A DNA stretch of 7,181 nt from Deltaproteobacteria bacterium (GTDB lineage: Bacteria > Desulfobacterota > Desulfobacteria > Desulfobacterales > ETH-SRB1). The stretch covers positions 1 through 7,181 of the forward strand of contig JAFDFV010000087.1 in NCBI GenBank assembly GCA_019309665.1, given 5' to 3'. The position numbers and the translations under genes are program-made. Under the pieces are notes generated by a model. It was not told where the DNA came from, ran no database searches, and was given only the letters and a program-made list of their open reading frames with translations. Shown here piece by piece: positions 1 to 5,895 of this stretch (position 1 is its first letter; each line of letters begins with the position of its first letter).

Positions 1-1
1 G

Positions 2-682
2 CAGGAAAACAAAGGAGTAAGCTCTGCAAGAAACAGAGGCATTGTTTCGGCATCAGGGCGGTTTATTGCTTTTTTGGATTCAGACGATCTCTGGCTTTCG
101 CAAAAACTGTCAGCGCAAGTTGATTTTTTCAATGCAAACCCTGATGCTCTGATTTGCCAGACAGAAGAGAAATGGATAAGAAACGGCATCAGGGTCAATC
201 CTAAAAAGCGGCACAAAAAGTTGTCCGGGAATATTTTCAAACCTTCACTTTATCTGTGCCTTGTCAGCCCTTCTGCAGTAATGATAAAGCGCAGTCTTTT
301 TGAAAAAACAGGCATGTTTGATGAAACCCTGCTGGCCTGCGAAGACTATGATATGTGGCTCAGGGTAAGCTGTAGATACCCTGTATATCTTATAAATACT
401 CCACTGATAATAAAAAGGGGTGGTCATGCCGACCAGCTTTCCAGATTTTCCGGCCTGGACAGGTATAGAATTCAATCTTTAAAAAAAATAATTGAAAGTA
501 ATTTGTTGACAGATGAGCAGGCAATGGCAGCAGTAAAGGTTCTGAAAGAAAAGTGCGACATATATGCCAATGGCTGCATTAAGCGAGGCCGCAAAGAAAA
601 AGCTTTATACTACAATGATCTCGCAGGAAGTTGTCTTGCCAGGGTTACATCACCTGAAAAAATCCTTTGCAACACGCCTTGA
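2..682 (+). CDS. Glycosyltransferase family 2 (GT-A fold), 5' truncated by window edge
   Basis: The frame is open from position 2, so the gene begins upstream; 226 residues are visible. The first residues read NKGVSSARNRG, then ASGRFIAFLDSDDLW. This is the classic GT2 nucleotide-sugar binding segment, with the metal-binding DxD-type acidic cluster at visible residues 26-29. A second family signature, ACEDYDMWLR (residues about 113-122), supplies the acidic catalytic-base region. The C-terminal ~80 residues are predicted helical and charged, with no membrane span, so the enzyme is probably cytoplasmic or peripheral. It likely transfers a sugar from an activated nucleotide donor during polysaccharide, LPS or glycoprotein assembly; donor and acceptor cannot be told. 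The TTG at 74 lies inside the conserved motif and is not a start. The 3' end overlaps the convergent birA by 73 bp. Family is confident, substrate unknown. Confidence 0.9.
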   Translation, partial: QENKGVSSARNRGIVSASGRFIAFLDSDDLWLSQKLSAQVDFFNANPDALICQTEEKWIRNGIRVNPKKRHKKLSGNIFKPSLYLCLVSPSAVMIKRSLFEKTGMFDETLLACEDYDMWLRVSCRYPVYLINTPLIIKRGGHADQLSRFSGLDRYRIQSLKKIIESNLLTDEQAMAAVKVLKEKCDIYANGCIKRGRKEKALYYNDLAGSCLARVTSPEKILCNTP

Positions 683-1611
683 TTGTCTTTCAAGATCAAT
701 ACCCCGTCATTATCAACGTCTATAACTTTTCCAATATGAGTTTTGCCGATAACGTCAACTCTGATTTGCTTTCCTATTATATCTGCAAGTTCCCGCCACC
801 GGTTCATAATAGGCTCAAAATTGTTTTTCTTAAACATATCGTAATATTGCTCATACAATTTCAGGTAGTTTTGAATAAGCCTGATTCTTGGAAACTGCTT
901 TCCGGTTTCTATTAAAATTGAGGTGGCATTTTTCTTTATTTCTGAGGGGAATTTTTCGAATCGAGTGTTTACATTCATTCCAAGACCAACAACGATATAA
1001 TTTACTGCATCCATTTCAGTGCTGATCTCAGTAAGAATGCCGGCCAGCTTCTTTCCATTTACAAGAATATCATTAGGCCACTTGATTCTTAATTTTAGTT
1101 TCATCAGGGAAATCAAGGTTTCCGCTAAAACAACGGCAGTCATAAGAGTTATTCTCGGGGTTTCACCAGGTGATATGGCCGGCCTCAGAATAAGAGAAAA
1201 ATAAATTCCACCTCCTGGTGGTGAAAACCAGCTTCTTCCTCTTCTGCCCCTTCCATTTGTCTGTTTTTCTGCAATAATTAGAGTTCCTTCAGGGGCTCCC
1301 TGCGTTGCAAGTTCTTTTGCCCTTGTATTTGTTGAGTCAGTTTCCTTCAAATAAATAATATTTTTTCTGCCTAAAACATTGGTGCAAAGACCTTGCCTTA
1401 TTTCATCAGCCGTGATCGGATCTGAAGCTTTGCTGAGAAGATATCCCTTTTTCGGGGCAGATTCTATAACATAGCCCTCTTCTTTTAACTTGCGGATATG
1501 CTTCCATATAGCAGAGCGGCTTACTGCCAAATTATTGCTTATCAGCTCACCGGAAACCCAGTTTTCATGATTTTCTTTCAGGTATAATAATAATTGATCT
1601 TTAGTAGTCAT
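610..1611 (-). CDS. birA: Bifunctional biotin--[acetyl-CoA-carboxylase] ligase / biotin operon repressor BirA
   Basis: The 333-residue protein is close to the length of E. coli BirA. Residues about 1-60 form a winged helix-turn-helix (NNLAVSRSAIWKHIRKLKEEGY, residues 26-47, with the wing KKGYLL following), so this is the regulatory class II form. Residues about 85-270 are the ligase domain: GRGRRGR (120-126) is the biotinyl-AMP binding loop, KWPND (177-181) carries the catalytic lysine, KLAGIL (188-193) and GLGMNVN (209-215) are further family motifs. Residues about 278-325 are the small SH3-like C-terminal domain. It makes biotinyl-5'-AMP from biotin and ATP, transfers biotin to carboxylase carrier proteins, and with the HTH may repress biotin genes. 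ATG at 1611 fits the family N-terminus, though no strong Shine-Dalgarno precedes it. It converges on the glycosyltransferase with overlapping 3' ends. Confidence 0.96.
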   Translation of the reverse strand: MTTKDQLLLYLKENHENWVSGELISNNLAVSRSAIWKHIRKLKEEGYVIESAPKKGYLLSKASDPITADEIRQGLCTNVLGRKNIIYLKETDSTNTRAKELATQGAPEGTLIIAEKQTNGRGRRGRSWFSPPGGGIYFSLILRPAISPGETPRITLMTAVVLAETLISLMKLKLRIKWPNDILVNGKKLAGILTEISTEMDAVNYIVVGLGMNVNTRFEKFPSEIKKNATSILIETGKQFPRIRLIQNYLKLYEQYYDMFKKNNFEPIMNRWRELADIIGKQIRVDVIGKTHIGKVIDVDNDGVLILKDNQGVLQRIFSGDVTLARQLPARSL

Positions 1612-1661
1612 TACTAAACAATATATGAACTAAAGTGAGTGTTTCAAATTGAGCTGGAAAT

Positions 1662-1742
1662 TCAATATATCCTATCCCAAAGAGCATTAGCAACGGCGAG
1701 ATCGAGATAAGGCTTGCTCTCCGGGACTACAATATTGCACAT
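1662..1742 (-). CDS. Possible 26-codon leader peptide or small ORF upstream of birA (weak)
   Basis: A short reading frame starts MCNIVVPESK and ends LWDRIY. It has an AAGGGA Shine-Dalgarno-like element (plus-strand 1750-1755) seven bases ahead of ATG 1742, and it lies about 70 nt downstream of the predicted start of the minus-strand promoter at 1818-1846. It ends 50 bases before birA, in the same direction. The frame is open further upstream to an ATG at 1877, but that extension would span the promoter itself, so it is unlikely to be translated. I recognise no family. It could be a leader peptide, a gene remnant or chance; the promoter and ribosome site are the only support. Confidence 0.2.
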   Translation of the reverse strand: MCNIVVPESKPYLDLAVANALWDRIY

Positions 1743-1808
1743 TTTATTTTCCCTTATTGCCTTAGAAGTTTTATAGCTCAGATGCATTATGTGGTCACTT
1801 AATGATTT

Positions 1809-1887
1809 ATGGACTACATAATATATTACCAGCATTTTAATGTCAAGCCTATTTATAATATAACAACAAATTTTCATGGACTACATA
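1809..1887. repeat. Pair of direct 12-mers (ATGGACTACATA) flanking the birA-side promoter
   Basis: Identical 12-mers occur at 1809-1820 and 1876-1887, with starts 67 bases apart. The first overlaps the -10 box and predicted start site of the minus-strand promoter. The second lies upstream of its -35 and runs into the left arm of the inverted repeat at 1882-1917. Twelve identical bases within 80 bases of AT-rich DNA is more than expected by chance, and the placement suggests a paired operator. The binding protein is unknown; BirA itself is a candidate only by proximity. Confidence 0.45.
1818..1846 (-). promoter_or_regulatory. Predicted sigma70-type promoter reading toward birA
   Basis: On the minus strand the sequence reads TTGACA (plus 1841-1846), a 17-base spacer, then TATTAT (plus 1818-1823). 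That is a perfect -35 and a 5/6 -10 at optimal spacing. Transcription would begin near 1811 and run toward birA with a leader of about 200 nt. One copy of a repeated 12-mer (1809-1820) covers the -10 and start site, a natural place for a repressor to bind. Predicted from sequence only. Confidence 0.6.
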
Positions 1888-1917
1888 CAAAATAGCACTG
1901 AAAGCGGTTTGTATGTA
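1882..1917. repeat. Perfect 10-bp inverted repeat with 16-base spacer (candidate operator)
   Basis: The left arm TACATACAAA (1882-1891) and right arm TTTGTATGTA (1908-1917) are exact reverse complements separated by 16 bases. The element sits between the divergent promoters (minus 1818-1846, plus 1989-2017) and shares six bases with the second copy of the direct 12-mer. No U-tract follows either arm, so it is not an intrinsic terminator. Two half-sites spaced 16 bases apart resemble the geometry of E. coli bioO, but the arm sequence does not match the known BirA half-site (TTGTAAACC). Operator function is inference. Confidence 0.5.
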
Positions 1918-1988
1918 TTATCTATAAGTTAAATGATTATTTGGCATATCTTTTTTCAGGAAACGGGTTTTATATTATTTTTTTATTC

Positions 1989-2017
1989 TTGACAATATTT
2001 TGTAATTTGTTTATAAG
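1989..2017 (+). promoter_or_regulatory. Predicted sigma70-type promoter for the RsbRD_N-dsrMKJOP operon
   Basis: TTGACA (1989-1994), a 17-base spacer and TATAAG (2012-2017) give a perfect -35 and a 5/6 -10 at optimal spacing on the plus strand. Transcription would start near 2024, leaving a leader of about 120 nt before the first gene at 2145. No gene reading rightward lies between this promoter and birA, so it is the best candidate for the main operon promoter. Prediction only. Confidence 0.65.
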
Positions 2018-2023
2018 ATAAAA

Positions 2024-2144
2024 ATTAAATGCTTGATTCATATGCCTTACAGCTTGATTTTATTATTAATTTGTTTTGAGCGCTATCAAGTTAGCATAGG
2101 TGTCACCTTTTTTGTAAATGCGATTTTAGGAGAGTGTCCGATAT
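2024..2144 (+). promoter_or_regulatory. Long 5' leader of the dsr operon with alternative pairings and a palindrome
   Basis: The predicted transcript leader contains GCTTGATT twice (2031-2038 and 2052-2059, starts 21 bases apart). Either copy can pair with ATCAAGT(T) at 2085-2092; the second copy gives an 8-bp stem (2051-2058 with 2085-2092, one G-U pair). The two pairings exclude each other. Further on is the perfect odd palindrome AGGTGTCACCT (2098-2108), followed by a run of T, too short to be a convincing terminator. TAGGAGAG (2127-2134) is the ribosome site, about 12 bases before ATG 2145, a rather long spacing. I recognise no known riboswitch. Structure is seen; a regulatory role is inference. 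Confidence 0.35.
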
Positions 2145-2675
2145 ATGAGGCTGAACAATTTACTAGAGCGAAACAAAGATGATATTGTAAAACAATGGCT
2201 TTTCTCAGTTATTGATACCTATCCTGCCGACACTTCCAAATTTATGAAGATGCAGAAAGATCCTTTTGCTAATCCGGTCGGCAACAGCATTTCTGTAAAT
2301 TTAGGGCCGCTTTTCGATGAACTCCTTAATGAGATGGATTATGAAAGCATAACATCTTATCTTTATCCTATTCTAAGAGTCAGAGCTGTGCAGCCCATCC
2401 TTTCCACTTCACAATCAACTGGTTTTATCTTTTTGTTAAAAAAAGTTATAAGAGAGAGTTTGAAGAAAGAACTCTCAGATAAAGATATTTTAAAAGAGTT
2501 GTTGCATTTTGAATCAAAGATAGATGAATTGACTTTGATTGCCTTTGATGTTTATCTAAAATGCAGAGAGAAAGTTTTTGAGATAAAGGCAAACGAGGAG
2601 AGAAACAGAACCTTCCGCGCATTTGAGAGGGCGGGTTTGTTAACTGAGATTCCGGCAGATAGACCGAGTCTCTGA
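2145..2675 (+). CDS. RsbRD N-terminal domain (RsbRD_N) protein, first gene of the dsr operon
   Basis: This 176-residue soluble protein is predicted mostly helical, with no signal peptide or membrane span. It matches the RsbRD_N pattern: an N-terminal LLERNKDDIVKQWLF segment (residues 6-20), DPFANPVGNSI (39-49), the signature RVRAVQ (78-83) followed by STSQSTGFIFLLKKVIRE (87-104), then a C-terminal helical region rich in charged residues. In stressosome RsbR proteins this domain is a helical or globin-like sensor fused to a STAS domain. Here the STAS half is absent, so it is a stand-alone domain. It reads into dsrM after 99 bases. Genes of this type commonly precede dsrMKJOP in sulfate reducers (from memory), which suggests a role in assembly or regulation of the complex, but no function is established. 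The start is supported by AGGAG at 2128-2132. Confidence 0.8.
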   Translation: MRLNNLLERNKDDIVKQWLFSVIDTYPADTSKFMKMQKDPFANPVGNSISVNLGPLFDELLNEMDYESITSYLYPILRVRAVQPILSTSQSTGFIFLLKKVIRESLKKELSDKDILKELLHFESKIDELTLIAFDVYLKCREKVFEIKANEERNRTFRAFERAGLLTEIPADRPSL

Positions 2676-2696
2676 AGATTCAAATATTATTATGGA

Positions 2697-2755
2697 GGCT
2701 TCAGGCAGCAAGTAAAAGATTGCTCAAAGTAAAATTTGAAAGTTGCTGTGAAGCC
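2697..2755 (+). promoter_or_regulatory. Bulged 13-bp stem-loop in the dsrM leader
   Basis: The left arm 2697-2711 (GGCTTCA, bulged GG at 2704-2705, CAGCAA) pairs perfectly with the right arm 2743-2755 (TTGCTGTGAAGCC), enclosing a 31-base AT-rich loop. It ends eight bases before the dsrM ribosome site (2763-2766). No T-run follows, so it is not a Rho-independent terminator. A hairpin here could be an RNase processing or stability element that sets RsbRD_N versus dsrM levels, or could modulate dsrM translation. Pairing is directly visible; function is inferred. Confidence 0.55.
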
Positions 2756-2762
2756 ATAGAGC

Positions 2763-2766
2763 GAGG
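2763..2766 (+). promoter_or_regulatory. Ribosome binding site deciding the dsrM start
   Basis: GAGG lies only two bases before ATG 2769 but eight bases before ATG 2775. The second spacing is normal, so translation most likely begins at 2775 and gives an N-terminus MNEKYLYSL. Confidence 0.6.
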
Positions 2767-2774
2767 TAATGTTA

Positions 2775-3776
2775 ATGAATGAAAAGTATTTGTATTCCCT
2801 CATAGCAGTTATTGCTCTTTTTCTGGTCGCCTATGCGGGCGTTGAAGCAGCAGGGCTTCAGTGGCTATTCGGGATTATTATTCCTTACTTGGCCATAATT
2901 ACATTTATTGTGGGATTTGTGGTGCGGGTCAAAGACTGGGCGTGTTCGCCGGTTCCATTTGCTATTCCCACAACATGCGGTCAGCAAGAATCGCTTCCAT
3001 GGATCAAACCCAGTAAGATTGATAACCCATTTTCAACAGGCGGTGTTATTATAAGGATGGCCCTGGAAATATTGTTATTTCGTTCCTTGTTCAGGAATAC
3101 AACATGCAAAATAAACGAAGGGCCAAGGATTTCTTATGTATGGGAAAAGTGGCTGTGGTTGTTTTCACTGGCTTTTCACTATTCGTTTCTTGTAGTGGTG
3201 GTGAGACATCTGCGTTTTTTTCTTGAGCATGTTCCTGTGTGTTTTCAAATTCTTGATAAGATTGACGGGTTTCTCCAGATCGGGCTGCCTGGTGTCATGC
3301 TTTCCGGTGTGGTTCTTCTGGCGGCGGCAATTTTTTTGCTTCTCAGGAGAATATTAATTTCGCAAGTAAGATATTTTTCACTTGCCGCAGATTTTTTCCC
3401 CTTATTTCTCATTATCGGTATTGCCGTATCAGGAATTATGATGCGATATTTTACAAAGGTAGATATCGTTGGCGTTAAAGAGTTGACAATGGGCATTGTT
3501 ACGTTTCGTCCCCATATTCCGGATGGTATTGGTGCTATTTTTTATGTTCATGTGTTTTTTGTCAGCGTTCTGCTGGCATATTTTCCTTTCAGTAAACTAA
3601 TGCATTTAGGTGGAGTATTCCTGAGCCCGACGAGAAATCTTCGTTGTAACACCAGGGCTCATAGACACATAAATCCTTGGAATCCAAAAGTTAAGGTTCA
3701 TACATATGCTGAGTATGAAGATGATTTTAGGGAAAAAATGATAGGAGCTGGACTCCCAGTGGAAAAGGAGTTGTAA
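2775..3776 (+). CDS. dsrM: DsrM, di-heme cytochrome b membrane subunit of the DsrMKJOP complex
   Basis: This 333-residue NarI-like integral membrane protein has about six hydrophobic spans (roughly residues 6-25, 30-50, 126-147, 170-191, 203-222 and 252-275). Histidines H135 and H145 (HYSFLVVVVRHL) and H259 and H277 (FYVHVFF, SKLMHLGG) are well placed to ligate two b hemes. Further DsrM hallmarks are SPVPFAIPTTCGQQ (58-71), MRYFTKVDIVGVKELTMG (223-240) and the cytoplasmic tail SPTRN...RHINPWN...KVHTYAEYEDDF. DsrM is thought to oxidise or reduce menaquinone and exchange electrons with DsrK. An in-frame ATG at 2769 would add two residues but is too close to GAGG. The stop codon overlaps the dsrK start by one base (TAATG), implying translational coupling of the two partner subunits. 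No anomaly is apparent. Confidence 0.95.
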   Translation: MNEKYLYSLIAVIALFLVAYAGVEAAGLQWLFGIIIPYLAIITFIVGFVVRVKDWACSPVPFAIPTTCGQQESLPWIKPSKIDNPFSTGGVIIRMALEILLFRSLFRNTTCKINEGPRISYVWEKWLWLFSLAFHYSFLVVVVRHLRFFLEHVPVCFQILDKIDGFLQIGLPGVMLSGVVLLAAAIFLLLRRILISQVRYFSLAADFFPLFLIIGIAVSGIMMRYFTKVDIVGVKELTMGIVTFRPHIPDGIGAIFYVHVFFVSVLLAYFPFSKLMHLGGVFLSPTRNLRCNTRAHRHINPWNPKVKVHTYAEYEDDFREKMIGAGLPVEKEL

Positions 3777-5437
3777 TGGCAGATTTAAAACCAGAAGAAC
3801 TAATTGCAAGGACAGATTTTACTCCGCCTAGAACCGGGTGGATGGACACCCCTACTGTAATTAGAGAGGGGATGTTTTGCTATGCTGCTAAACCTAAGAG
3901 CGTTGCAACACTTGGCCTTCCATATCCAAGAGAATGGAACCCGCTTGATGATGACTGGAAACTTCCCGAAAATTGGAAAGAAATCATTATAGAGGGGATG
4001 AAGGACAGGCTGGAAAGGTTTAGAACTTTTAAAATTTTTATGGACATCTGCGTGCGTTGCGGTGCATGCGCTGACAAATGTCATTTTTTTATCGGAACAG
4101 GCGATCCAAAAAATATGCCTGTTGTTCGAGCAGAGCTTCTCAGGTCGGTATACAGAAATGAGTTTACAAAAGCTGGAAAGATACTCGGAAAAATTGCCGG
4201 CGCAAGGGAGCTTACTCTGGATGTACTGAAAGAGTGGTGGTATTATTTTTTTCAGTGCAGTGAATGCAGGCGATGTTCGGTATTCTGCCCTTATGGTATT
4301 GATACGGCAGAAATTACAATGATGGGCAGAGAATTGCTTAATCTCCTGGGTCTGAACATAGACTGGATTGCTACCCCGGTAGCAAATTGCTACATGACAG
4401 GAAATCACATGGGAATCCAGCCACAAGCATTTGTTGATATGCTGGATTTTTTTGCTGATGAAATTGAAGACACAACCGGCGTAAGGGTTCACCCGACATA
4501 CAACAAGAAAGGTGCAGATATCCTGTTTACAACCCCTTCCGGCGATGTTTTCGGCGATCCAGGCACATATACTGCCATGGGGTATATGATACTTTTCCAT
4601 TACTTAAAGGTGAAATACGGTCTTGATGTTACATGGAGTACGTTTAATTCTGAAGGTGGTAATTTTGGCCTTTTTACCTCGAACGAGGTAATGAAAAGGT
4701 TGAATATAAAAATGTATGCCGAGGCAAAAAGGCTTGGTGTTAAATGGATTCTTGGCGGTGAATGCGGTCACATGTGGCGGGCGATAACCCAGTATATGGA
4801 TACCATGAATGGTCCTGCTGATTTTCTTGAAGAACCTGTTAATCCAATAACCGGCACAAAGTTTGAAAATGCAAAATCTACAAAAATGGTACATATAGTA
4901 GAATTTACAGCCGACCTGATCAAACATAACAAGCTAGAACTTGATCCCAGTCGAAATGATAATTTAAAGGTCACGTTCCATGATTCATGCAATCCTGCCA
5001 GGGGTATGGGAATGCTTGATGAGCCACGGTATGTAATCAAGAAAGTTTGTAAGCATTTTTATGAAATGCCGAGGAATTGTATTCGGGAACAGACCTTTTG
5101 CTGTGGCAGCGGATCAGGACTTAATGCAAGTGAGGATATGGAGCTGAGGTTATCAGGTGGTTTGCCCAGAGCAAACGCAGTAAAATATGTTCAAGAAAAA
5201 CACGGAGTAAACATGCTGGCCTGTATTTGTGCTATTGACAGGGCAGTTCTTCCACCGCTAATGGGTTACTGGGTTCCTGAAGTAGATGTTACCGGCATTC
5301 ACGAGTTGGTAACTAATGCCTTGATTATACCCGGTGAAAAGGAAAAAACAGTGAACTTGCGTGGAGAAGATATTCTTAATAAGGATGAGGTTGGTCCTGA
5401 AGAATATTATACACGCCCTGATTTTTCCGGCCGGTAG
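3776..5437 (+). CDS. dsrK: DsrK, HdrD-like iron-sulfur catalytic subunit of DsrMKJOP
   Basis: This 553-residue cytoplasmic protein has no signal peptide and starts at an ATG sharing one base with the dsrM stop, with AAGGAG at 3765-3770. Two classical [4Fe-4S] motifs are visible: C92, C95, C98, C102 and C161, C164, C167, C171, each followed in the usual way by the partner region (CHFF, CPYG). The C-terminal half is heterodisulfide-reductase-like: C405 (HDSCNPARG), the twin C442-C443 (FCCGSGSGLN) and C483/C485 (LACICAID), expected to hold the catalytic [4Fe-4S] centre. DsrK is thought to act on the DsrC disulfide or trisulfide, coupling it to the quinone pool through DsrM. The last motif reads CxC, not the CxxC of the canonical HdrB/HdrD pattern; this may be normal for DsrK. 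Length and order of motifs match the family. Confidence 0.96.
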   Translation: MADLKPEELIARTDFTPPRTGWMDTPTVIREGMFCYAAKPKSVATLGLPYPREWNPLDDDWKLPENWKEIIIEGMKDRLERFRTFKIFMDICVRCGACADKCHFFIGTGDPKNMPVVRAELLRSVYRNEFTKAGKILGKIAGARELTLDVLKEWWYYFFQCSECRRCSVFCPYGIDTAEITMMGRELLNLLGLNIDWIATPVANCYMTGNHMGIQPQAFVDMLDFFADEIEDTTGVRVHPTYNKKGADILFTTPSGDVFGDPGTYTAMGYMILFHYLKVKYGLDVTWSTFNSEGGNFGLFTSNEVMKRLNIKMYAEAKRLGVKWILGGECGHMWRAITQYMDTMNGPADFLEEPVNPITGTKFENAKSTKMVHIVEFTADLIKHNKLELDPSRNDNLKVTFHDSCNPARGMGMLDEPRYVIKKVCKHFYEMPRNCIREQTFCCGSGSGLNASEDMELRLSGGLPRANAVKYVQEKHGVNMLACICAIDRAVLPPLMGYWVPEVDVTGIHELVTNALIIPGEKEKTVNLRGEDILNKDEVGPEEYYTRPDFSGR

Positions 5438-5470
5438 TGGGGGGAATTGATTTTGAGTAATGTAAGTAAT

Positions 5471-5475
5471 AGGAG
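5471..5475 (+). promoter_or_regulatory. Ribosome binding site deciding the dsrJ start
   Basis: AGGAG directly abuts ATG 5476, which therefore cannot be used efficiently. It lies nine bases before ATG 5485, a normal spacing. The resulting N-terminus MYDKNKIVTG also looks like family members as I recall them. Confidence 0.7.
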
Positions 5476-5484
5476 ATGAAACCT

Positions 5485-5895
5485 ATGTATGATAAAAACA
5501 AGATAGTTACCGGCTTGGTTATTTTTGTTGCAATTGTAACATTTCCTTTTTGGTATAATTTAGGAAAAGCATCCTCAGTACCTGAGCCAAAGCTGTCTGA
5601 AAAGGCGAAAGCTGCAAAAGAATGTGTTGTGCCTAAAGTGGATATGAAGCAAGAGCATATGCAGATTCTTGACCTGTGGAGAGATACAGTAGTGCGGGAT
5701 GCCAACAGGGTTTACAAAACCGGCAAAGGTAAGACATTTAATATGAGTCTTTCCACTGGCGAAGAGTCATGCATGGGATGTCATGAGGATAAGGCTGAAT
5801 TTTGTGATAAATGCCATAATTATGCTTCGGTAGACCCTTACTGCTGGGATTGTCACATAGCGCCGAAGGAGAAGAAGCCGGAGGAGAATAAGTAA
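5485..5895 (+). CDS. dsrJ: DsrJ, membrane-anchored triheme cytochrome c of DsrMKJOP
   Basis: This 136-residue protein has one N-terminal hydrophobic helix (residues about 8-24) with a short charged start and no evident cleavage site, so it is likely an uncleaved anchor with a periplasmic domain. Three CxxCH heme c sites are present: CMGCH (96-100), CDKCH (107-111) and CWDCH (120-124). C47 (KECVVP) corresponds by context to the cysteine reported as an unusual His/Cys axial heme ligand in Allochromatium vinosum DsrJ. H58 and the motif HMQILDLWRDTVVRD (58-72) are further family hallmarks. The C-terminus is a short lysine/glutamate tail. It follows dsrK by 47 bases and its stop overlaps the dsrO start by one base. 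Its precise electron or sulfur partner in the periplasm is not settled. Identity is very secure despite the small size. Confidence 0.95.
   Translation: MYDKNKIVTGLVIFVAIVTFPFWYNLGKASSVPEPKLSEKAKAAKECVVPKVDMKQEHMQILDLWRDTVVRDANRVYKTGKGKTFNMSLSTGEESCMGCHEDKAEFCDKCHNYASVDPYCWDCHIAPKEKKPEENK

Noticed and set aside
667..1204. Plus-strand frames (667-915, 1019-1204) over birA
   Set aside because: They are antisense to well-conserved BirA coding sequence, with no protein family resemblance.
1765..1800. tRNA-like string (TATAGCTCAGATG)
   Set aside because: It resembles a D-arm by chance; no acceptor stem, anticodon arm or T-arm can be assembled around it.
1743..1877. Upstream extension of the small minus-strand ORF to ATG 1877
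   Set aside because: It would be translated across the predicted promoter and start site, has no ribosome site, and is dominated by AT-rich noncoding-like codons.
1882..1917. Reading the inverted repeat as a canonical BirA operator
   Set aside because: The 16-base spacing is similar, but the arm sequence differs from the known TTGTAAACC half-site.
2096..2116. Intrinsic terminator at AGGTGTCACCT plus T-run
   Set aside because: The stem would be only four base pairs with a three-base loop, too weak to terminate; it is kept only as a palindrome in the leader.
2693..2716. Seven-codon ORF (ATG GAG GCT ... TAA) inside the dsrM leader hairpin
   Set aside because: No Shine-Dalgarno precedes it, and such a short frame is expected by chance.
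3800..4600. 266-codon reading frame antisense to dsrK
   Set aside because: It is a shadow of the strongly conserved dsrK frame, is cysteine-rich and low in family-like motifs, and has no ribosome site or recognisable domain.
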